From contig JAADEM010000050.1 in NCBI GenBank assembly GCA_013153405.1, positions 1-64,000 of the forward strand: a stretch of 64,000 nucleotides of DNA, read 5' to 3'. Shown here piece after piece: positions 1 through 9,617 of this stretch. The DNA is from Chlorobiota bacterium. Its GTDB lineage: Bacteria; Bacteroidota; Bacteroidia; Bacteroidales; Marinilabiliaceae. Both the position numbers and the translations under genes were made by a program. How positions within the stretch are numbered: the stretch's first letter is position 1; each line of letters begins with the position of its first letter. Under the pieces are notes generated by a model. It made no database searches, was not told the origin of the DNA, and was given only the letters and a program-made list of their open reading frames with translations.

Positions 1-30
1 ATGCTTCTAAGAAACAAACTTGGAATAGAG

Positions 31-940
31 CTATAACATGGATATCAGTTTCTCATATAGCCTGAATGCTTTATTTGTTGCCTGATAATAACCGGTTTCC
101 ATACCTCCAAAACCTTTGTAGAACCTGGCAACGCCTTCTGTTCTGGAGCCTTCAAAATCCAGAATAATCTCTTTTCCCGCAAATATTTCGATTAACCTTT
201 ATAGGGTCATCTTCAACATCTGCAGTATCATATCCTTCAGATGTTGAAGATGACCCTATAAAGGTTAATCGATTATTAATCAAAATAAAGAAAGCTGTTG
301 ATAATATTACATTCCCTTTTCTGCACACAAATGTTTTTAAAATACCTTCTTTCTTTGTACGCTCAACAATCCGGGTAAATGCTCTCTTTTTTTTATCGTT
401 AAATTCAAACTTAAGATTCCGATAATGAAACTCTAACATTCCTATATCGGGAGACACTTCTGTTACTGATAACTGTATACTATTTGCCTTTTTAATATTT
501 CGTTTTGTGTTTTTCGAATATCTCCCATACAGTTCCTGATAATCAGGCTTCAGGTCAAGTTCTACATTCGGGTACTTCTTTATCTTCACCCCTTTAACAA
601 ACTGAGGAGCATTAAATGAATTAAAATTATACAATACAGGAAAAGTAAGATTCAGATATTTATAAAACTCATTTATTATTCCGTCTGATAATTTTTTCTC
701 CGAAAAAATTCCTAACTGCTGACAAAACACCGGTTGTGTAATAACTTTTACTCCATACTTTTTTGATAACGGCAAGGGCAAAACTGCATCATAATCATTG
801 TAAACCACCCCATACCAACCTGGAAAAACAATATCCATGTGCCAGGTTAAAGCCTGATGTCTGAAGCTGACAGAATCTGCAATGCAGCTATCCCATTTTT
901 TATCATCAATCTCTTTTCTCTTTAAAAGCCTCAAACTCAC
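31..940 (-). pseudogene. FemAB/GNAT-like acyltransferase, disrupted
   Basis: The intact 5' part starts at a GTG (938-940) and runs on the minus strand. It resembles FemAB/BioF2-like GNAT proteins that modify cell-surface glycans or peptides; the run NTKRNIKKA and the late GSSS motif are typical. The reading frame hits a palindrome at 188-272, shifts, and stops near 152. The expected C-terminus (AGKEIILDFEGSR, then a GFGG motif) is still encoded in another frame down to a TAG at 31-33. The gene is therefore broken and not naturally short. It lies 11 bp downstream of a polysaccharide deacetylase, which fits an envelope-glycan role. An assembly error at the palindrome would give the same picture. 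Confidence 0.75.
188..272. repeat. 35-bp perfect inverted repeat inside the broken FemAB-like gene
   Basis: Bases 188-222 are the exact reverse complement of 238-272, with a 15-base loop at 223-237. In the coding direction the first arm is ordinary gene sequence for the GSSS motif. The second arm is an inverted copy that replaces roughly the same length of expected sequence and shifts the frame. This is the signature of a template-switch mutation, or of a misassembly near a contig end. Confidence 0.9.
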
Positions 941-951
941 AATTATACTTT

Positions 952-1920
952 TTACCTTCTTACTGTATTCCTGAAAAACGGAACCTTTAACAAATAATAT
1001 AAATATTGGCGAGCCAGTATATCTTTCATACTAACCTCATATTCCTCAACGGGAATTCTTTGCAAATGAAACTTAAAACGTTCATTTTTAATTCCGGATG
1101 TACCAAAAGTAATATCTGCAATTTTCTTATCATAAATGTTTCTAAAAAAAGACGCACTCAGTCCTGAATCTGTAAACGGAAAACTAAAGCTTGCAAGCGA
1201 ATTTTTAAAATTATTCTTAACAAAATCAACACTTTCTTTTATTTGAAACATTCTTTCTTCATCGTTCAACAACTCGAAAAGTGGATGGTTTATACTATGG
1301 GCGCCGACATGAACTCCGTCATCATTCAGTTCTTTTAATTCTTCCACATTAAGATAGGGAGCATTATTCTTAAGATATTCGTTAAAATCAACTCCAAGAC
1401 AGCCTGCCAGTTGATCAAGTATATCTTTATTTTTAAAATCAATCTGCTTTACTTTATCTATCACAGTATTTCTCTTATCTGTATTTACCATTAGAGAATC
1501 ATAAATACATTTGAATCTTTCCACATTTGTGTTTCTCAGTGTTTCGATCAGAACACTTGCTTTAAATCTGTAAAACAACTCCTTATTGTCAACAAATCCG
1601 GAATTGACAAATAAAGCAACCGGAATTCCCCGTTTTTTTATAACAGGATAAGCAAACTCTTTAAACTCTCTTAATCCGTCATCAAATGTCAGAAGAAAAG
1701 ATTTTTCTGGATATCTCCCCTTGGTTATTAAACTTGAATATACGTCATCAATTGAAACCGGCTTGTAATGCAGCAAAAGAAACTCAAGGTCATCCTCGAA
1801 TTGTTTAACGGTTCTGACCCTGTAAAGATACTTAAGATGTACAGGTACCTTATCAGAAACTGCATGATAAAAAGGCATTATAAAATCACGGCGAGTTATT
1901 CTTTTTAAAACTTCAATCAT
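952..1920 (-). CDS. Polysaccharide deacetylase family protein
   Basis: A 322-residue protein with a NodB-homology fold, expected to remove N- or O-acetyl groups from a surface polysaccharide using a metal. The metal and catalytic motif TFDDG is near residue 80, and a second motif, GAHSINHP, near residue 205 supplies the two histidines. The arginine-type motif of the family is replaced by FSFPFTD near residue 245. No signal peptide is seen, so it may be cytoplasmic or attached by partners. It starts 23 bp after radC ends and is followed after 11 bp by the broken FemAB-like gene, so the three are probably co-transcribed. The exact substrate cannot be told from sequence. Confidence 0.85.
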   Translation of the reverse strand: MIEVLKRITRRDFIMPFYHAVSDKVPVHLKYLYRVRTVKQFEDDLEFLLLHYKPVSIDDVYSSLITKGRYPEKSFLLTFDDGLREFKEFAYPVIKKRGIPVALFVNSGFVDNKELFYRFKASVLIETLRNTNVERFKCIYDSLMVNTDKRNTVIDKVKQIDFKNKDILDQLAGCLGVDFNEYLKNNAPYLNVEELKELNDDGVHVGAHSINHPLFELLNDEERMFQIKESVDFVKNNFKNSLASFSFPFTDSGLSASFFRNIYDKKIADITFGTSGIKNERFKFHLQRIPVEEYEVSMKDILARQYLYYLLKVPFFRNTVRR

Positions 1921-1943
1921 ATCAGGTTATTAACTTATCGCGT

Positions 1944-2642
1944 TCACACCCTTCCTTCATCTGCAAAGCTAAAATAAGATTTATCAGTGACAATTATATG
2001 ATCAAGAAGCTTTATATCCATTAAATCTGCCGAAGAGGCAATTTTATCAGTTATCTTCTCGTCGGCATCGCTGGGTAAAGAATTACCTGACGGATGGTTA
2101 TGACACAAGATTATGGAAGACGCAAGATTCTCAATAGCAGGTTTAAGGATAAGACGTACATCTATCACGGTTCCGGAAACACCCCCCTGGCTTACCTTGA
2201 ATTTACCAATTACCAAATTAGATCTGTTTAGCAAAAGAACCCAGAACTCTTCATGAACAATATCGCCGAGTAATGGTTGCATCAACACAAAAACATCATT
2301 ACTCGAAGTAATTTTAGGACGCACAAAAGCATCCTGTAATTTACGCCTCCGTCCAATTTCAAGTGCAGAAACAATAGTTATTGCCTTGGCATAACCAATA
2401 CCATGATATGAATTTTTCAGTTCGGCAACCGTCTTTTTCCCCAACTCGTTCAGGTTGTTGTTACAGTCTTTCAGAATCTTTTTTGCCAGTTCAACAGCAC
2501 TTTCCTTTACACTTCCCGAACCAATCAGTATCGCAAGCAACTCAGCATCAGAAAGCGATTGTAAACCTTTTGCAATAAGTTTTTCCCTGGGTCTGTCCTC
2601 TAACGCCCATTCCTTAATACTCAGATGTCCATACTCTGCCAT
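1944..2642 (-). CDS. radC: RadC family JAB/MPN-domain protein
   Basis: RadC-like protein of 232 residues. The N-terminal part (starting MAEYGHLSIKEW) carries the helix-hairpin-helix-like region with LSDAELLAILIGSG. The C-terminal JAB1/MPN domain has the metal motif HNHPSG followed by a downstream aspartate (SLPSDAD). The family was once tied to DNA repair, but its biochemical role is unsettled. An in-frame upstream ATG at 2687 would add 15 hydrophobic residues foreign to the family, so the start at 2642 is preferred. It heads a probable operon with the deacetylase and the FemAB-like pseudogene. Confidence 0.9.
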   Translation of the reverse strand: MAEYGHLSIKEWALEDRPREKLIAKGLQSLSDAELLAILIGSGSVKESAVELAKKILKDCNNNLNELGKKTVAELKNSYHGIGYAKAITIVSALEIGRRRKLQDAFVRPKITSSNDVFVLMQPLLGDIVHEEFWVLLLNRSNLVIGKFKVSQGGVSGTVIDVRLILKPAIENLASSIILCHNHPSGNSLPSDADEKITDKIASSADLMDIKLLDHIIVTDKSYFSFADEGRV

Positions 2643-2846
2643 CACTTTTTTTAGATAAAAGTTAGAAAGGTAAAAGAAAAAAGGCAAGCAGAAAGGGTGA
2701 AAATTAAAATTATAACCTTAATGTTTTGAGTGAGAATGTCTAAAAAAAACGAAACAAAAATATCTCAAACAAAGGCATTGAAATCACAACATTAACAACA
2801 CCAGTCTATATATCCTATGTGTCTCTGTGTTCATCTCAAAAAAGGC

Positions 2847-2877
2847 ACAAAAAAAGCCCTTCCTTTTCGGAAGAGCT
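2847..2877 (-). terminator. Rho-independent terminator after the tRNA-Glu/rpsT unit
   Basis: A 9-bp stem (2855-2863 with 2869-2877, one G-U pair) closes a 5-base loop. Read on the minus strand it is followed by a run of U. It lies just past the downstream tRNA-Glu gene, separating that unit from radC. Confidence 0.8.
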
Positions 2878-2883
2878 CTCAGG

Positions 2884-2955
2884 TAGCCCGTAGGGGAATC
2901 GAACCCCTGTTACCAGAATGAAAATCTGGCGTCCTAACCCCTAGACGAACGGGCC
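2884..2955 (-). tRNA. tRNA-Glu (UUC), copy 1
   Basis: A 72-nt cloverleaf. The acceptor strands GGCCCGU and ACGGGCU pair, with one G-U at the end. The anticodon loop TTTTCAT sits between CCAGA and TCTGG and gives anticodon UUC. The T-arm GGTTCGAATCC is standard. The discriminator base is A and CCA is not encoded. The 72 bases are identical to those of the second copy at 3260-3331. Confidence 0.97.
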
Positions 2956-2968
2956 GCTCAAAAACAGC

Positions 2969-3223
2969 TTATGAAAGCTTGTTTACGTGGCGTGTTAACT
3001 TAGATTTTAAGTTAGCTGCCTTATTCTTGTGAATAATATTTCTTTTTGCAAGTTTGTCTATCAAAGAAGATACTTTTGGTAATAATTCCTGAGCAACTTC
3101 TTTTTCTGTTGTCAAACGCAATTTCTTTACAGCATTACGTGTTGTTTTTGCGTAATACTTATTGTGAAGTCTTCTTTTTTCACTTTGTCTTATTCGCTTC
3201 TTTGCTGACTGATGATTTGCCAT
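2969..3223 (-). CDS. rpsT: 30S ribosomal protein S20
   Basis: An 84-residue basic, helical protein beginning [18 protein letters not shown], the hallmark start of bS20, at the usual family length. It binds 16S rRNA in the 30S subunit. It is sandwiched between two identical tRNA-Glu genes, 36 bp from one and 13 bp from the other. All three appear to be one transcript from the promoter at 3374-3404 to the terminator at 2847-2877, so tRNA processing should also trim the rpsT message. Confidence 0.97.
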   Translation of the reverse strand: MANHQSAKKRIRQSEKRRLHNKYYAKTTRNAVKKLRLTTEKEVAQELLPKVSSLIDKLAKRNIIHKNKAANLKSKLTRHVNKLS

Positions 3224-3259
3224 CTCTTCTATGTATAAAGTGTTACCTTAATAAATTAG

Positions 3260-3331
3260 TAGCCCGTAGGGGAATCGAACCCCTGTTACCAGAATGAAAA
3301 TCTGGCGTCCTAACCCCTAGACGAACGGGCC
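3260..3331 (-). tRNA. tRNA-Glu (UUC), copy 2
   Basis: A 72-nt gene identical base for base to the copy at 2884-2955, with anticodon UUC in the same loop. It is the first gene after the promoter at 3374-3404 and precedes rpsT. Confidence 0.97.
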
Positions 3332-3373
3332 AACACAAACAAATGAAACTATCTTTAATTTCAATTGCGGGTG

Positions 3374-3404
3374 CAAAGATATATCAAAATTAGTTACCTC
3401 CAAA
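3374..3404 (-). promoter_or_regulatory. Bacteroidota-type promoter for tRNA-Glu/rpsT/tRNA-Glu
   Basis: On the minus strand, TTTG (3404-3401) is followed after 19 bp by TATCTTTG (3381-3374). This matches the Bacteroidota vegetative consensus TTTG-N19-TAnnTTTG. The predicted start is near 3367, about 35 nt before the first tRNA base. Confidence 0.8.
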
Positions 3405-3710
3405 TATTTTTTCTGAAAAAGCTGTGAAATTTCCTAAAAATATAATTACACCACAAAAGCGGCTAATAGCACTGTAAATATCACCGAAACAGACAGGAAA
3501 CGTAACGTTAAACACCGCGAAAAGTTTTTGAATAACAAAAAAAATGCTTTTATTTGCAACATAAAACCAGTGAAAAGTGGAAGGATTTGGCTGCTTGCAA
3601 CCACTTTAAAAAATGCTAAAATGTAAATTAGCACCCTCCTTTCAATATTTCACTACAACTTATTAATGTATAACTCCTGCTTGTTATAAAGCAGTCTAAA
3701 AATTTTTATT
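3405..3710. other. Intergenic region upstream of metK
   Basis: AT-rich and non-coding. It contains a weak inverted repeat (AAAGTGG at 3574-3580 with CCACTTT at 3601-3607). I found no exact TAnnTTTG box for metK and no recognisable S-adenosylmethionine riboswitch. Confidence 0.4.
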
Positions 3711-4964
3711 ATGGGATATTTATTCACATCTGAGTCTGTATCGGAGGGACACCCGGATAAGGTGGCAGACCAGATATCAGACGCATTACTTGATAACTTT
3801 CTTGCATTTGATGCCAACTCAAAGGTAGCTTGTGAAACTTTAGTAACAACCGGACAGGTTGTGCTTGCCGGAGAGGTTCGTTCCGATACTTACATCGACG
3901 TTCAGGAAGTTGCGCGTGGCGTAATCAACAAAATAGGTTATACAAAAGGAGAATACCGTTTCGAAGGTGATTCGTGCGGCGTACTCTCGGCAATACACGA
4001 ACAATCATCAGATATTAACCAGGGTGTTGAAAGAGCTGAAAAGATGGAACAAGGCGCCGGCGACCAGGGTATGATGTTTGGTTATGCCTGCAAGGAAACA
4101 GACGAATATATGCCATTAGCTCTGGAACTATCACACAAATTACTGATAGAGCTTGCAGCCATCCGCCGGGAAGGTAAAGAGATGACCTATCTGCGCCCCG
4201 ATTCAAAGAGCCAGGTCACTATTGAATACGGTGACAACAATCAGCCCAAACGGGTTCATACCATTGTTGTTTCAACTCAACACGACGACTTTGACGACGA
4301 CGAGCCGATGCTGGCAAAAATAAAGGAAGATGTAAAAAACATTCTTATTCCGCGTACTATCAAAACATTGCCGGAACGCGTACAAGCTCTTTTCGACGAC
4401 AACTACATCCTGCATGTTAATCCAACAGGTAAATTTGTTATAGGTGGTCCGCACGGTGATACCGGTCTTACCGGTCGTAAGATCATTGTAGACACATACG
4501 GAGGCAAAGGCGCACACGGCGGTGGAGCTTTCAGTGGTAAAGACCCTTCAAAGGTAGACCGCTCGGCTGCTTATGCAGCACGACACATTGCCAAGAATAT
4601 GGTTGCAGCAGGAGTCGCTGACGAAGTGCTTGTTCAGCTTGCATACGCTATCGGTGTGGCTGAGCCGGTTGGTGTTTTCGTAAACACTTACGGAACTGCA
4701 AGGGTTGATCTGTCACACGGTGAAATTGCTGAAAAGATTAAAACAATATTCGACCTTCGTCCGGCAGCTATTGAGGAACGATTAAAGCTCCGCAACCCTA
4801 TTTATGAGGAAACGGCTGCCTACGGACATATGGGCAGAACTCCGCGTACAGTGACAAAAACATTTGAATCACCATATTTCGGAAGACGCGAATTCAAGGT
4901 TGAGCTTTTCACATGGGAGAAACTTGACTACGTAGACAATATAAAAGAAGCGTTCGGGCTGTAG
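3711..4964 (+). CDS. metK: S-adenosylmethionine synthetase
   Basis: A 417-residue enzyme making S-adenosylmethionine from methionine and ATP in the cytoplasm. Family signatures are clear: [17 protein letters not shown] at the N-terminus, the hexapeptide-like [12 protein letters not shown] near residue 115, and the phosphate-binding [18 protein letters not shown] near residue 265. Length is somewhat over the classic 384-residue form because of insertions, for example the acidic DDFDDDEP loop near residue 192, common in Bacteroidota homologues. It is monocistronic, ends at the hairpin 4989-5021, and is convergent with the next gene. Confidence 0.97.
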   Translation: MGYLFTSESVSEGHPDKVADQISDALLDNFLAFDANSKVACETLVTTGQVVLAGEVRSDTYIDVQEVARGVINKIGYTKGEYRFEGDSCGVLSAIHEQSSDINQGVERAEKMEQGAGDQGMMFGYACKETDEYMPLALELSHKLLIELAAIRREGKEMTYLRPDSKSQVTIEYGDNNQPKRVHTIVVSTQHDDFDDDEPMLAKIKEDVKNILIPRTIKTLPERVQALFDDNYILHVNPTGKFVIGGPHGDTGLTGRKIIVDTYGGKGAHGGGAFSGKDPSKVDRSAAYAARHIAKNMVAAGVADEVLVQLAYAIGVAEPVGVFVNTYGTARVDLSHGEIAEKIKTIFDLRPAAIEERLKLRNPIYEETAAYGHMGRTPRTVTKTFESPYFGRREFKVELFTWEKLDYVDNIKEAFGL

Positions 4965-4988
4965 TCTTAACCGAACAACATTTTAGTG

Positions 4989-5021
4989 AAAGCCGCTGCA
5001 CACATCTCTGTCAGCGGCTTT
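4989..5021. terminator. Bidirectional terminator between metK and the transglutaminase-like gene
   Basis: A 10-bp perfect stem (4989-4998 with 5012-5021) has a run of T on the plus side and A on the other, so it can end both convergent transcripts. Its right arm overlaps the last codons and stop (5011-5013) of the minus-strand gene. Confidence 0.85.
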
Positions 5022-6516
5022 TTCTTTTCAGCTCAATGGGCTTAACTTTACTTACCGCATATTCAGGCATTGTAACTCCAATGGGAGCATTGATGTATGT
5101 CGGGTCACAAATAATGTATTTATTACCATTGTAAACAATAAAATCACCGCCCACATTACCGTGAAATCTGACAGCCGTGGCCATATGACCCGGATATTCT
5201 ATACCTAAAACGTCGAGACCGGTGAGTTCACGTACCAGATAAGAAAACAACACGGCACGATCCTCACAGTCTGAAGCCGGGTAATAAAACAGTTCATCTG
5301 GAAAGAATACCTTCTCCCGGCCAAACTGCTCCTGGTCGGTCTCATATTCAAATGCCGTTTGCACAAAATGCAACAGCAATGACACAGCATCTATTTCCGA
5401 CATTTCAGCCGTAACCGCCAGCTCACGCTTTAAACTCTCTCTTGTAACTGACGACACCGCCGCATCGAAATAAACCTCAACATTTGCAAGAGGATAATCA
5501 CGATAAAAATCTATTGCATTCCGGTTGTACTGTATATTTAAGTTATAATTTTTACCATTGAACCGGAATGACAATTCATTGCTCAAAACACTGTTTCCCG
5601 CAGAAACCGGCTTTTCCAGTTCCAGACTCACCACCCTTGTTGCCTCAGGATAATCACGTTCGTAAGTATAAATGTTATTCACCTCTCCCTCGACCAGATA
5701 AAACCGCAAACCATCGAATATAAAATACGGCATTTCATAAATTGTATTCAACGACGGAAGTAAAAGAAACAGATTTGAATTCTCGTAGGCGAGTTTCACC
5801 TTAAAACCTGACTTTAACAACAAAAACCATTGCACAAAAACCCTTTCGTTCCTGTTATTACTTACATTCTCCGAATAATCTTTCACAAGCAGGTAATACC
5901 CCCAGTCATTCAACATCATTCGTTCTTTTTCGTTAAAAAGCATTGCCGGAATATTATTATAAAACGAACCGGCCATATCCTCCCAACCCTCCGATATTGT
6001 GGTTTCATTTATTTCCTCTGCCAAATGAAACCGGAAACGGGTATCATCCGGAACCGAAACATTTGCACCATAAAAACCAAATGAAAGATATGTACTGCCA
6101 TTTAAGCCCGGATCTTCAGGGAGAGACAGAACCGGCGGCTTATCTGCATCCGGCAGCTTTGCCGGTTCTGCTTTTTCAGGCAGAACTATATCCTTCTCTT
6201 CCGGCTCCTTTTTAACGGACTCACGGTATTCCGGTACTGTTTCGGGTTTCGGCTCCGAGTACAGCTGCTCGGCCTTGAACAATTCGTACCTCTTCCACTC
6301 CTGCTTCAGATAATCTTTAAACTCTTTATCCAGCTTTTTGAGCCCTTCTTCGTATTGCTTTTTGAAGTTATCAAAATCTTTTCTTTTCTCTCTTTCAAAC
6401 TTTTCTCTGTCTTCCTTTTGTTTTTTCAGTATATCCTGTTCTACCTGTGCATTTACCAAAGAATTAAAAATTAAAATAAAAAACAGGGCCGTGAGTAGAT
6501 ATTTTATGGTATTCAT
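5011..6516 (-). CDS. Secreted protein with transglutaminase-like cysteine protease fold
   Basis: About 501 residues. The start at 6516 gives a clean signal peptide (MNTIKYLLTALFFILIFNS, then NAQ). A lysine/glutamate-rich coiled coil follows to about residue 75, then a proline-rich linker and a large beta-rich region. The C-terminal part has a transglutaminase-like triad: cysteine in SDCEDRA, histidine in YPGHMATAV and aspartate in ICDPTY. Such folds can act as periplasmic proteases or peptide cross-linkers; the substrate is unknown. A longer start at 6528 only adds four residues. It is monocistronic, and its last codons form one arm of the shared terminator with metK. Confidence 0.75.
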   Translation of the reverse strand: MNTIKYLLTALFFILIFNSLVNAQVEQDILKKQKEDREKFEREKRKDFDNFKKQYEEGLKKLDKEFKDYLKQEWKRYELFKAEQLYSEPKPETVPEYRESVKKEPEEKDIVLPEKAEPAKLPDADKPPVLSLPEDPGLNGSTYLSFGFYGANVSVPDDTRFRFHLAEEINETTISEGWEDMAGSFYNNIPAMLFNEKERMMLNDWGYYLLVKDYSENVSNNRNERVFVQWFLLLKSGFKVKLAYENSNLFLLLPSLNTIYEMPYFIFDGLRFYLVEGEVNNIYTYERDYPEATRVVSLELEKPVSAGNSVLSNELSFRFNGKNYNLNIQYNRNAIDFYRDYPLANVEVYFDAAVSSVTRESLKRELAVTAEMSEIDAVSLLLHFVQTAFEYETDQEQFGREKVFFPDELFYYPASDCEDRAVLFSYLVRELTGLDVLGIEYPGHMATAVRFHGNVGGDFIVYNGNKYIICDPTYINAPIGVTMPEYAVSKVKPIELKRKSR

Positions 6517-6704
6517 AACTATTGGCATTTTTCATATATAAAAAAGATATAAAAAAACGGCGTTTAATGTTTTTGTTTTAAAATGCGGAAGACCCGACCT
6601 TTAAACACATTCCCGTTAATCAAAAAAAACACCAGATACTTACTTATTTTTTCGTACTTTAGACAATATTAAACGTACAAAAGCTCAACTCAACCAAACC
6701 TTAA

Positions 6705-8162
6705 ATGGGATTCAGTCAGGATTTTGCAAAAGACACTGTTGTTTACGGACTCGGCAGAGGAATAAAAAAATTCATAGGTATATTTCTGCTGCCGTTCTAT
6801 ACACGTGCATTAAGTGTGGATGAGTACGGTATACTCGAAACATTGGCAACAATGACGATGCTCGGAGCTGCCTTTCTTTCAGTTGGGCTTGATTCTGCTG
6901 TAGGATTTTACTTTTTCAAAGCAGGAAAAAATGAGCGAGGCAAAATTACATTCACTCTTTTTGTAATCCGGCTTTTCACATTCATACCTTCACTTATTCC
7001 CGTACTTTTATCAAAGCAATTGAGCACAGCTCTTTTCGGCACCGATGAATATGTTATTCCGGTTGCCATCAGCAGTATGCTCATCCCCGTTTCGCTGCTT
7101 ATGGACGAACAGTCGAAGCTTTTAAGGTATTTCCGTAAACCCTGGCTCTTTTCGTACAGCTCGATACTTAAATCTCTAATTAATGTGGCATTGGGAATCA
7201 CCCTTGTAGTGTGGCTCTCGTATGGTGTAACCGGTTCACTTACAGCACAGCTTGTCAGTAGTATTGCTGTTATCCTTTTTATCTTCCTGTTTTTTTCACG
7301 AAAAAAATACGACTACCATTTTTCGGCTGAATGGGCAAAAAAGCTTTTTAAATTCGGATTTCCGGTAATGTGGGCCGGACTTGCCATATGGATAATGGAC
7401 AGTTCCGACCGTTTTTTTCTTCTTCATTTCAGCAACCTCACCGATATTGGCAGGTACTCTATCGGAAACACCTTTTCACAACCGGTCCTTTTGCTGAACA
7501 TGGCTGTACAGATGAGCTTCAGCGTACTGTTTTTCGATTTCTTTTACAAGGAAGAGGATAAAGCAAAGCCGAATTCGAAGCAAATAGCAATTACCGGTTT
7601 CAAGCATTACTTTGCCACATCATTGATGCTGTCGCTTGTTCTTTCCGTTTTCGGGAAAGACCTGGTTCCCTGGATAACTACACCTGAATATACCGCAGGA
7701 GCATTGGCAATTCCGTTCCTTACCTTCTCCCACATTGCTGCCCAGTCGTACCAGACTATGAGCCCTGGAATAATAATATCGGGTAAGACCTGGCACTTTA
7801 CCTGGATTACAGCAGTAGCGGCAACGGTAAATATTGCTCTTAACATTGCACTTATACCGCCATACGGTTTTACCGGAGCAGCCCTGGCAACTTTTATCTC
7901 ATTCTTCACTTACTGGGTAATAAAGATTATTGTTGCCCACAGATACCTTCCCATCCCTTACCCTTTTATTAAAATATTCATAACCTATTTTATCCTTTTG
8001 GCATTAGCTGTAATTATCCCCTTCCTTGAAATATACCGCAAATACGATTTCTCTTACTTAATCCATCTAATGGTTATTTTTTCCGGCTTTATGGTATTGA
8101 AGCTTATGGGATTTATTAAATTTGAAACAATTAGGAACCTCTTTAAAACATTTTTCAGATAA
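6705..8162 (+). CDS. Oligosaccharide flippase (Wzx/MATE-like)
   Basis: A 485-residue integral membrane protein with about 12-14 predicted helices. The N-terminus (GLGRGIKKFIGIFLLPFYTR, then ALSVDEYG) is typical of the polysaccharide-biosynthesis flippases that move lipid-linked repeat units across the inner membrane. It opens the glycan cluster and its stop overlaps the next start by one base (8162), so the two are translationally coupled. A near-consensus box TACTTTAG at 6655-6662 could serve as its promoter but lacks a good -33 element. Confidence 0.88.
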   Translation: MGFSQDFAKDTVVYGLGRGIKKFIGIFLLPFYTRALSVDEYGILETLATMTMLGAAFLSVGLDSAVGFYFFKAGKNERGKITFTLFVIRLFTFIPSLIPVLLSKQLSTALFGTDEYVIPVAISSMLIPVSLLMDEQSKLLRYFRKPWLFSYSSILKSLINVALGITLVVWLSYGVTGSLTAQLVSSIAVILFIFLFFSRKKYDYHFSAEWAKKLFKFGFPVMWAGLAIWIMDSSDRFFLLHFSNLTDIGRYSIGNTFSQPVLLLNMAVQMSFSVLFFDFFYKEEDKAKPNSKQIAITGFKHYFATSLMLSLVLSVFGKDLVPWITTPEYTAGALAIPFLTFSHIAAQSYQTMSPGIIISGKTWHFTWITAVAATVNIALNIALIPPYGFTGAALATFISFFTYWVIKIIVAHRYLPIPYPFIKIFITYFILLALAVIIPFLEIYRKYDFSYLIHLMVIFSGFMVLKLMGFIKFETIRNLFKTFFR

Positions 8163-9586
8163 TGCCTGGTATTCTCATTGCGATATTAGGAATCTTACTG
8201 GCTGCATTTTTTGTGTGGGCAACATTCCGGTGGCCCGACTTTTTTTTCTGGCTGTTCCTTATTTTGCTTCTCGACCCGACAGGTTATTTCACTATTTACT
8301 TTGACAAGGAAGCCTGGGGCGGCATATATTTTCAGGACCTGTTCTTCCCTCTTGTTTTCCTCCCCGTACTGTCGCCGAAAGTAGATAAATCGGGTTTATG
8401 GAAAGATAAATTCTTCAAGGCAGTACTGATCGCCGAAGCAGTTTTCTTCTTTTATCATCTGATAGTTTACGGTTACATTGTGCCCGGTAATGACTTTAAT
8501 TCATACGTGAGGTATTTTCTTATACGTTGGCGGATGAGTATTTTCGGATGGATAATACTCATCCCGGTATACATTATGGCGAAGCGGAAAATGAGCATTT
8601 TTGTCGATATGCTGGTGATAATAACAGTAGTGGTTTTCACTATCTTTTTCATCCAACTGCTTGCCGGCTTTGAGGTATTTCCCGTAATGCAGTTCGAAAG
8701 GTACAAGGGCTCAGGAATTATGCGTTACAGCTTGTACAGCACAGGACTGGCAGACTACACCATACCGCTGGCACTGTTCGTTTTTCTGCTGAACATACCA
8801 TACAGGTATAAAAAGCTGCTTTACATTGCAGCATCACTGGTTTTTGTAAGCATCATCATTGCCCTAACCAAAAGTGTTTACATATCACTTTTTGCATACA
8901 TCTTCACTGTGTTTTTTCTGATGTACAAGCTTTTCAACTACCCTGTAATGACACTGTTCAGGAGGGGAGCCCTGTTTTCGTCCCTGCTGGTAATTGCCCT
9001 GCTTATTACGTTTCCGCAATACCTGGACTACTCCATCCGGCTTGGTAAGGATATATATCTTTTTATAACAGGCAATCCTTACACATCAGGAGTAAAAGAG
9101 GCACGGCTCGAGAATCAGGTACCGGCTCATCTGGGTATCATACGGCAATCACCGTTTTTTGGTGCAGGTGCCGATGTGGCCGATAAGTATATTTCATTGA
9201 AATATGATAAGTCGGATTATGAAATATCCGACCTGCCTGTCACCGGCCATCTTGCTTATTTCGGGATAGTTGGAATACTAGTTTACCTGATGTTTTACGT
9301 ACAGATAGTAAAAGTGATGCGAAGGGTATACCGCTTCCTTAAACCTAAAATATCGACAGAGTTCCTGGCCGAGAACAGAATGGAGATAGCTATGATCTTC
9401 ATCTCGTTCGCATTCTTTTTCAAGACCCTTATTTTCAGGCCCAACTACCTTTTCAAAGAGATAACCTACGACCGGTTTACCATTAATTTCTTTGCCGGAG
9501 TACTGCTTGCTGCATTCTATCGGTTACGCCAGAAATATTCAGATAATGCTATACCTGATAATAACACAGAAAAACCGGGTAATTAA
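8162..9586 (+). CDS. O-antigen ligase/polymerase-like membrane protein
   Basis: A 474-residue protein with roughly 11 membrane segments and a large loop around residues 300-360, the layout of Wzy polymerases and WaaL ligases. The loop has ARLENQVPAHLGIIRQSPFFGAGAD-like features, where a histidine and arginines precede a G-rich turn, as in the Wzy_C family. It starts one base inside the flippase stop, so the pair forms a flip-and-polymerise module. Ligase and polymerase cannot be told apart from sequence. Confidence 0.75.
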   Translation: MPGILIAILGILLAAFFVWATFRWPDFFFWLFLILLLDPTGYFTIYFDKEAWGGIYFQDLFFPLVFLPVLSPKVDKSGLWKDKFFKAVLIAEAVFFFYHLIVYGYIVPGNDFNSYVRYFLIRWRMSIFGWIILIPVYIMAKRKMSIFVDMLVIITVVVFTIFFIQLLAGFEVFPVMQFERYKGSGIMRYSLYSTGLADYTIPLALFVFLLNIPYRYKKLLYIAASLVFVSIIIALTKSVYISLFAYIFTVFFLMYKLFNYPVMTLFRRGALFSSLLVIALLITFPQYLDYSIRLGKDIYLFITGNPYTSGVKEARLENQVPAHLGIIRQSPFFGAGADVADKYISLKYDKSDYEISDLPVTGHLAYFGIVGILVYLMFYVQIVKVMRRVYRFLKPKISTEFLAENRMEIAMIFISFAFFFKTLIFRPNYLFKEITYDRFTINFFAGVLLAAFYRLRQKYSDNAIPDNNTEKPGN

Positions 9587-9617
9587 ATACCTGCATCAAC
9601 TTATCTGATCTGCAACA

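Noticed and set aside
1944-2687. Longer start for radC at 2687
   Set aside because: The extra 15 residues are hydrophobic and foreign to RadC; the ATG at 2642 fits the family.
3405-3710. SAM riboswitch before metK
   Set aside because: Only a weak 7-bp inverted repeat is present; no known SAM aptamer core could be recognised.
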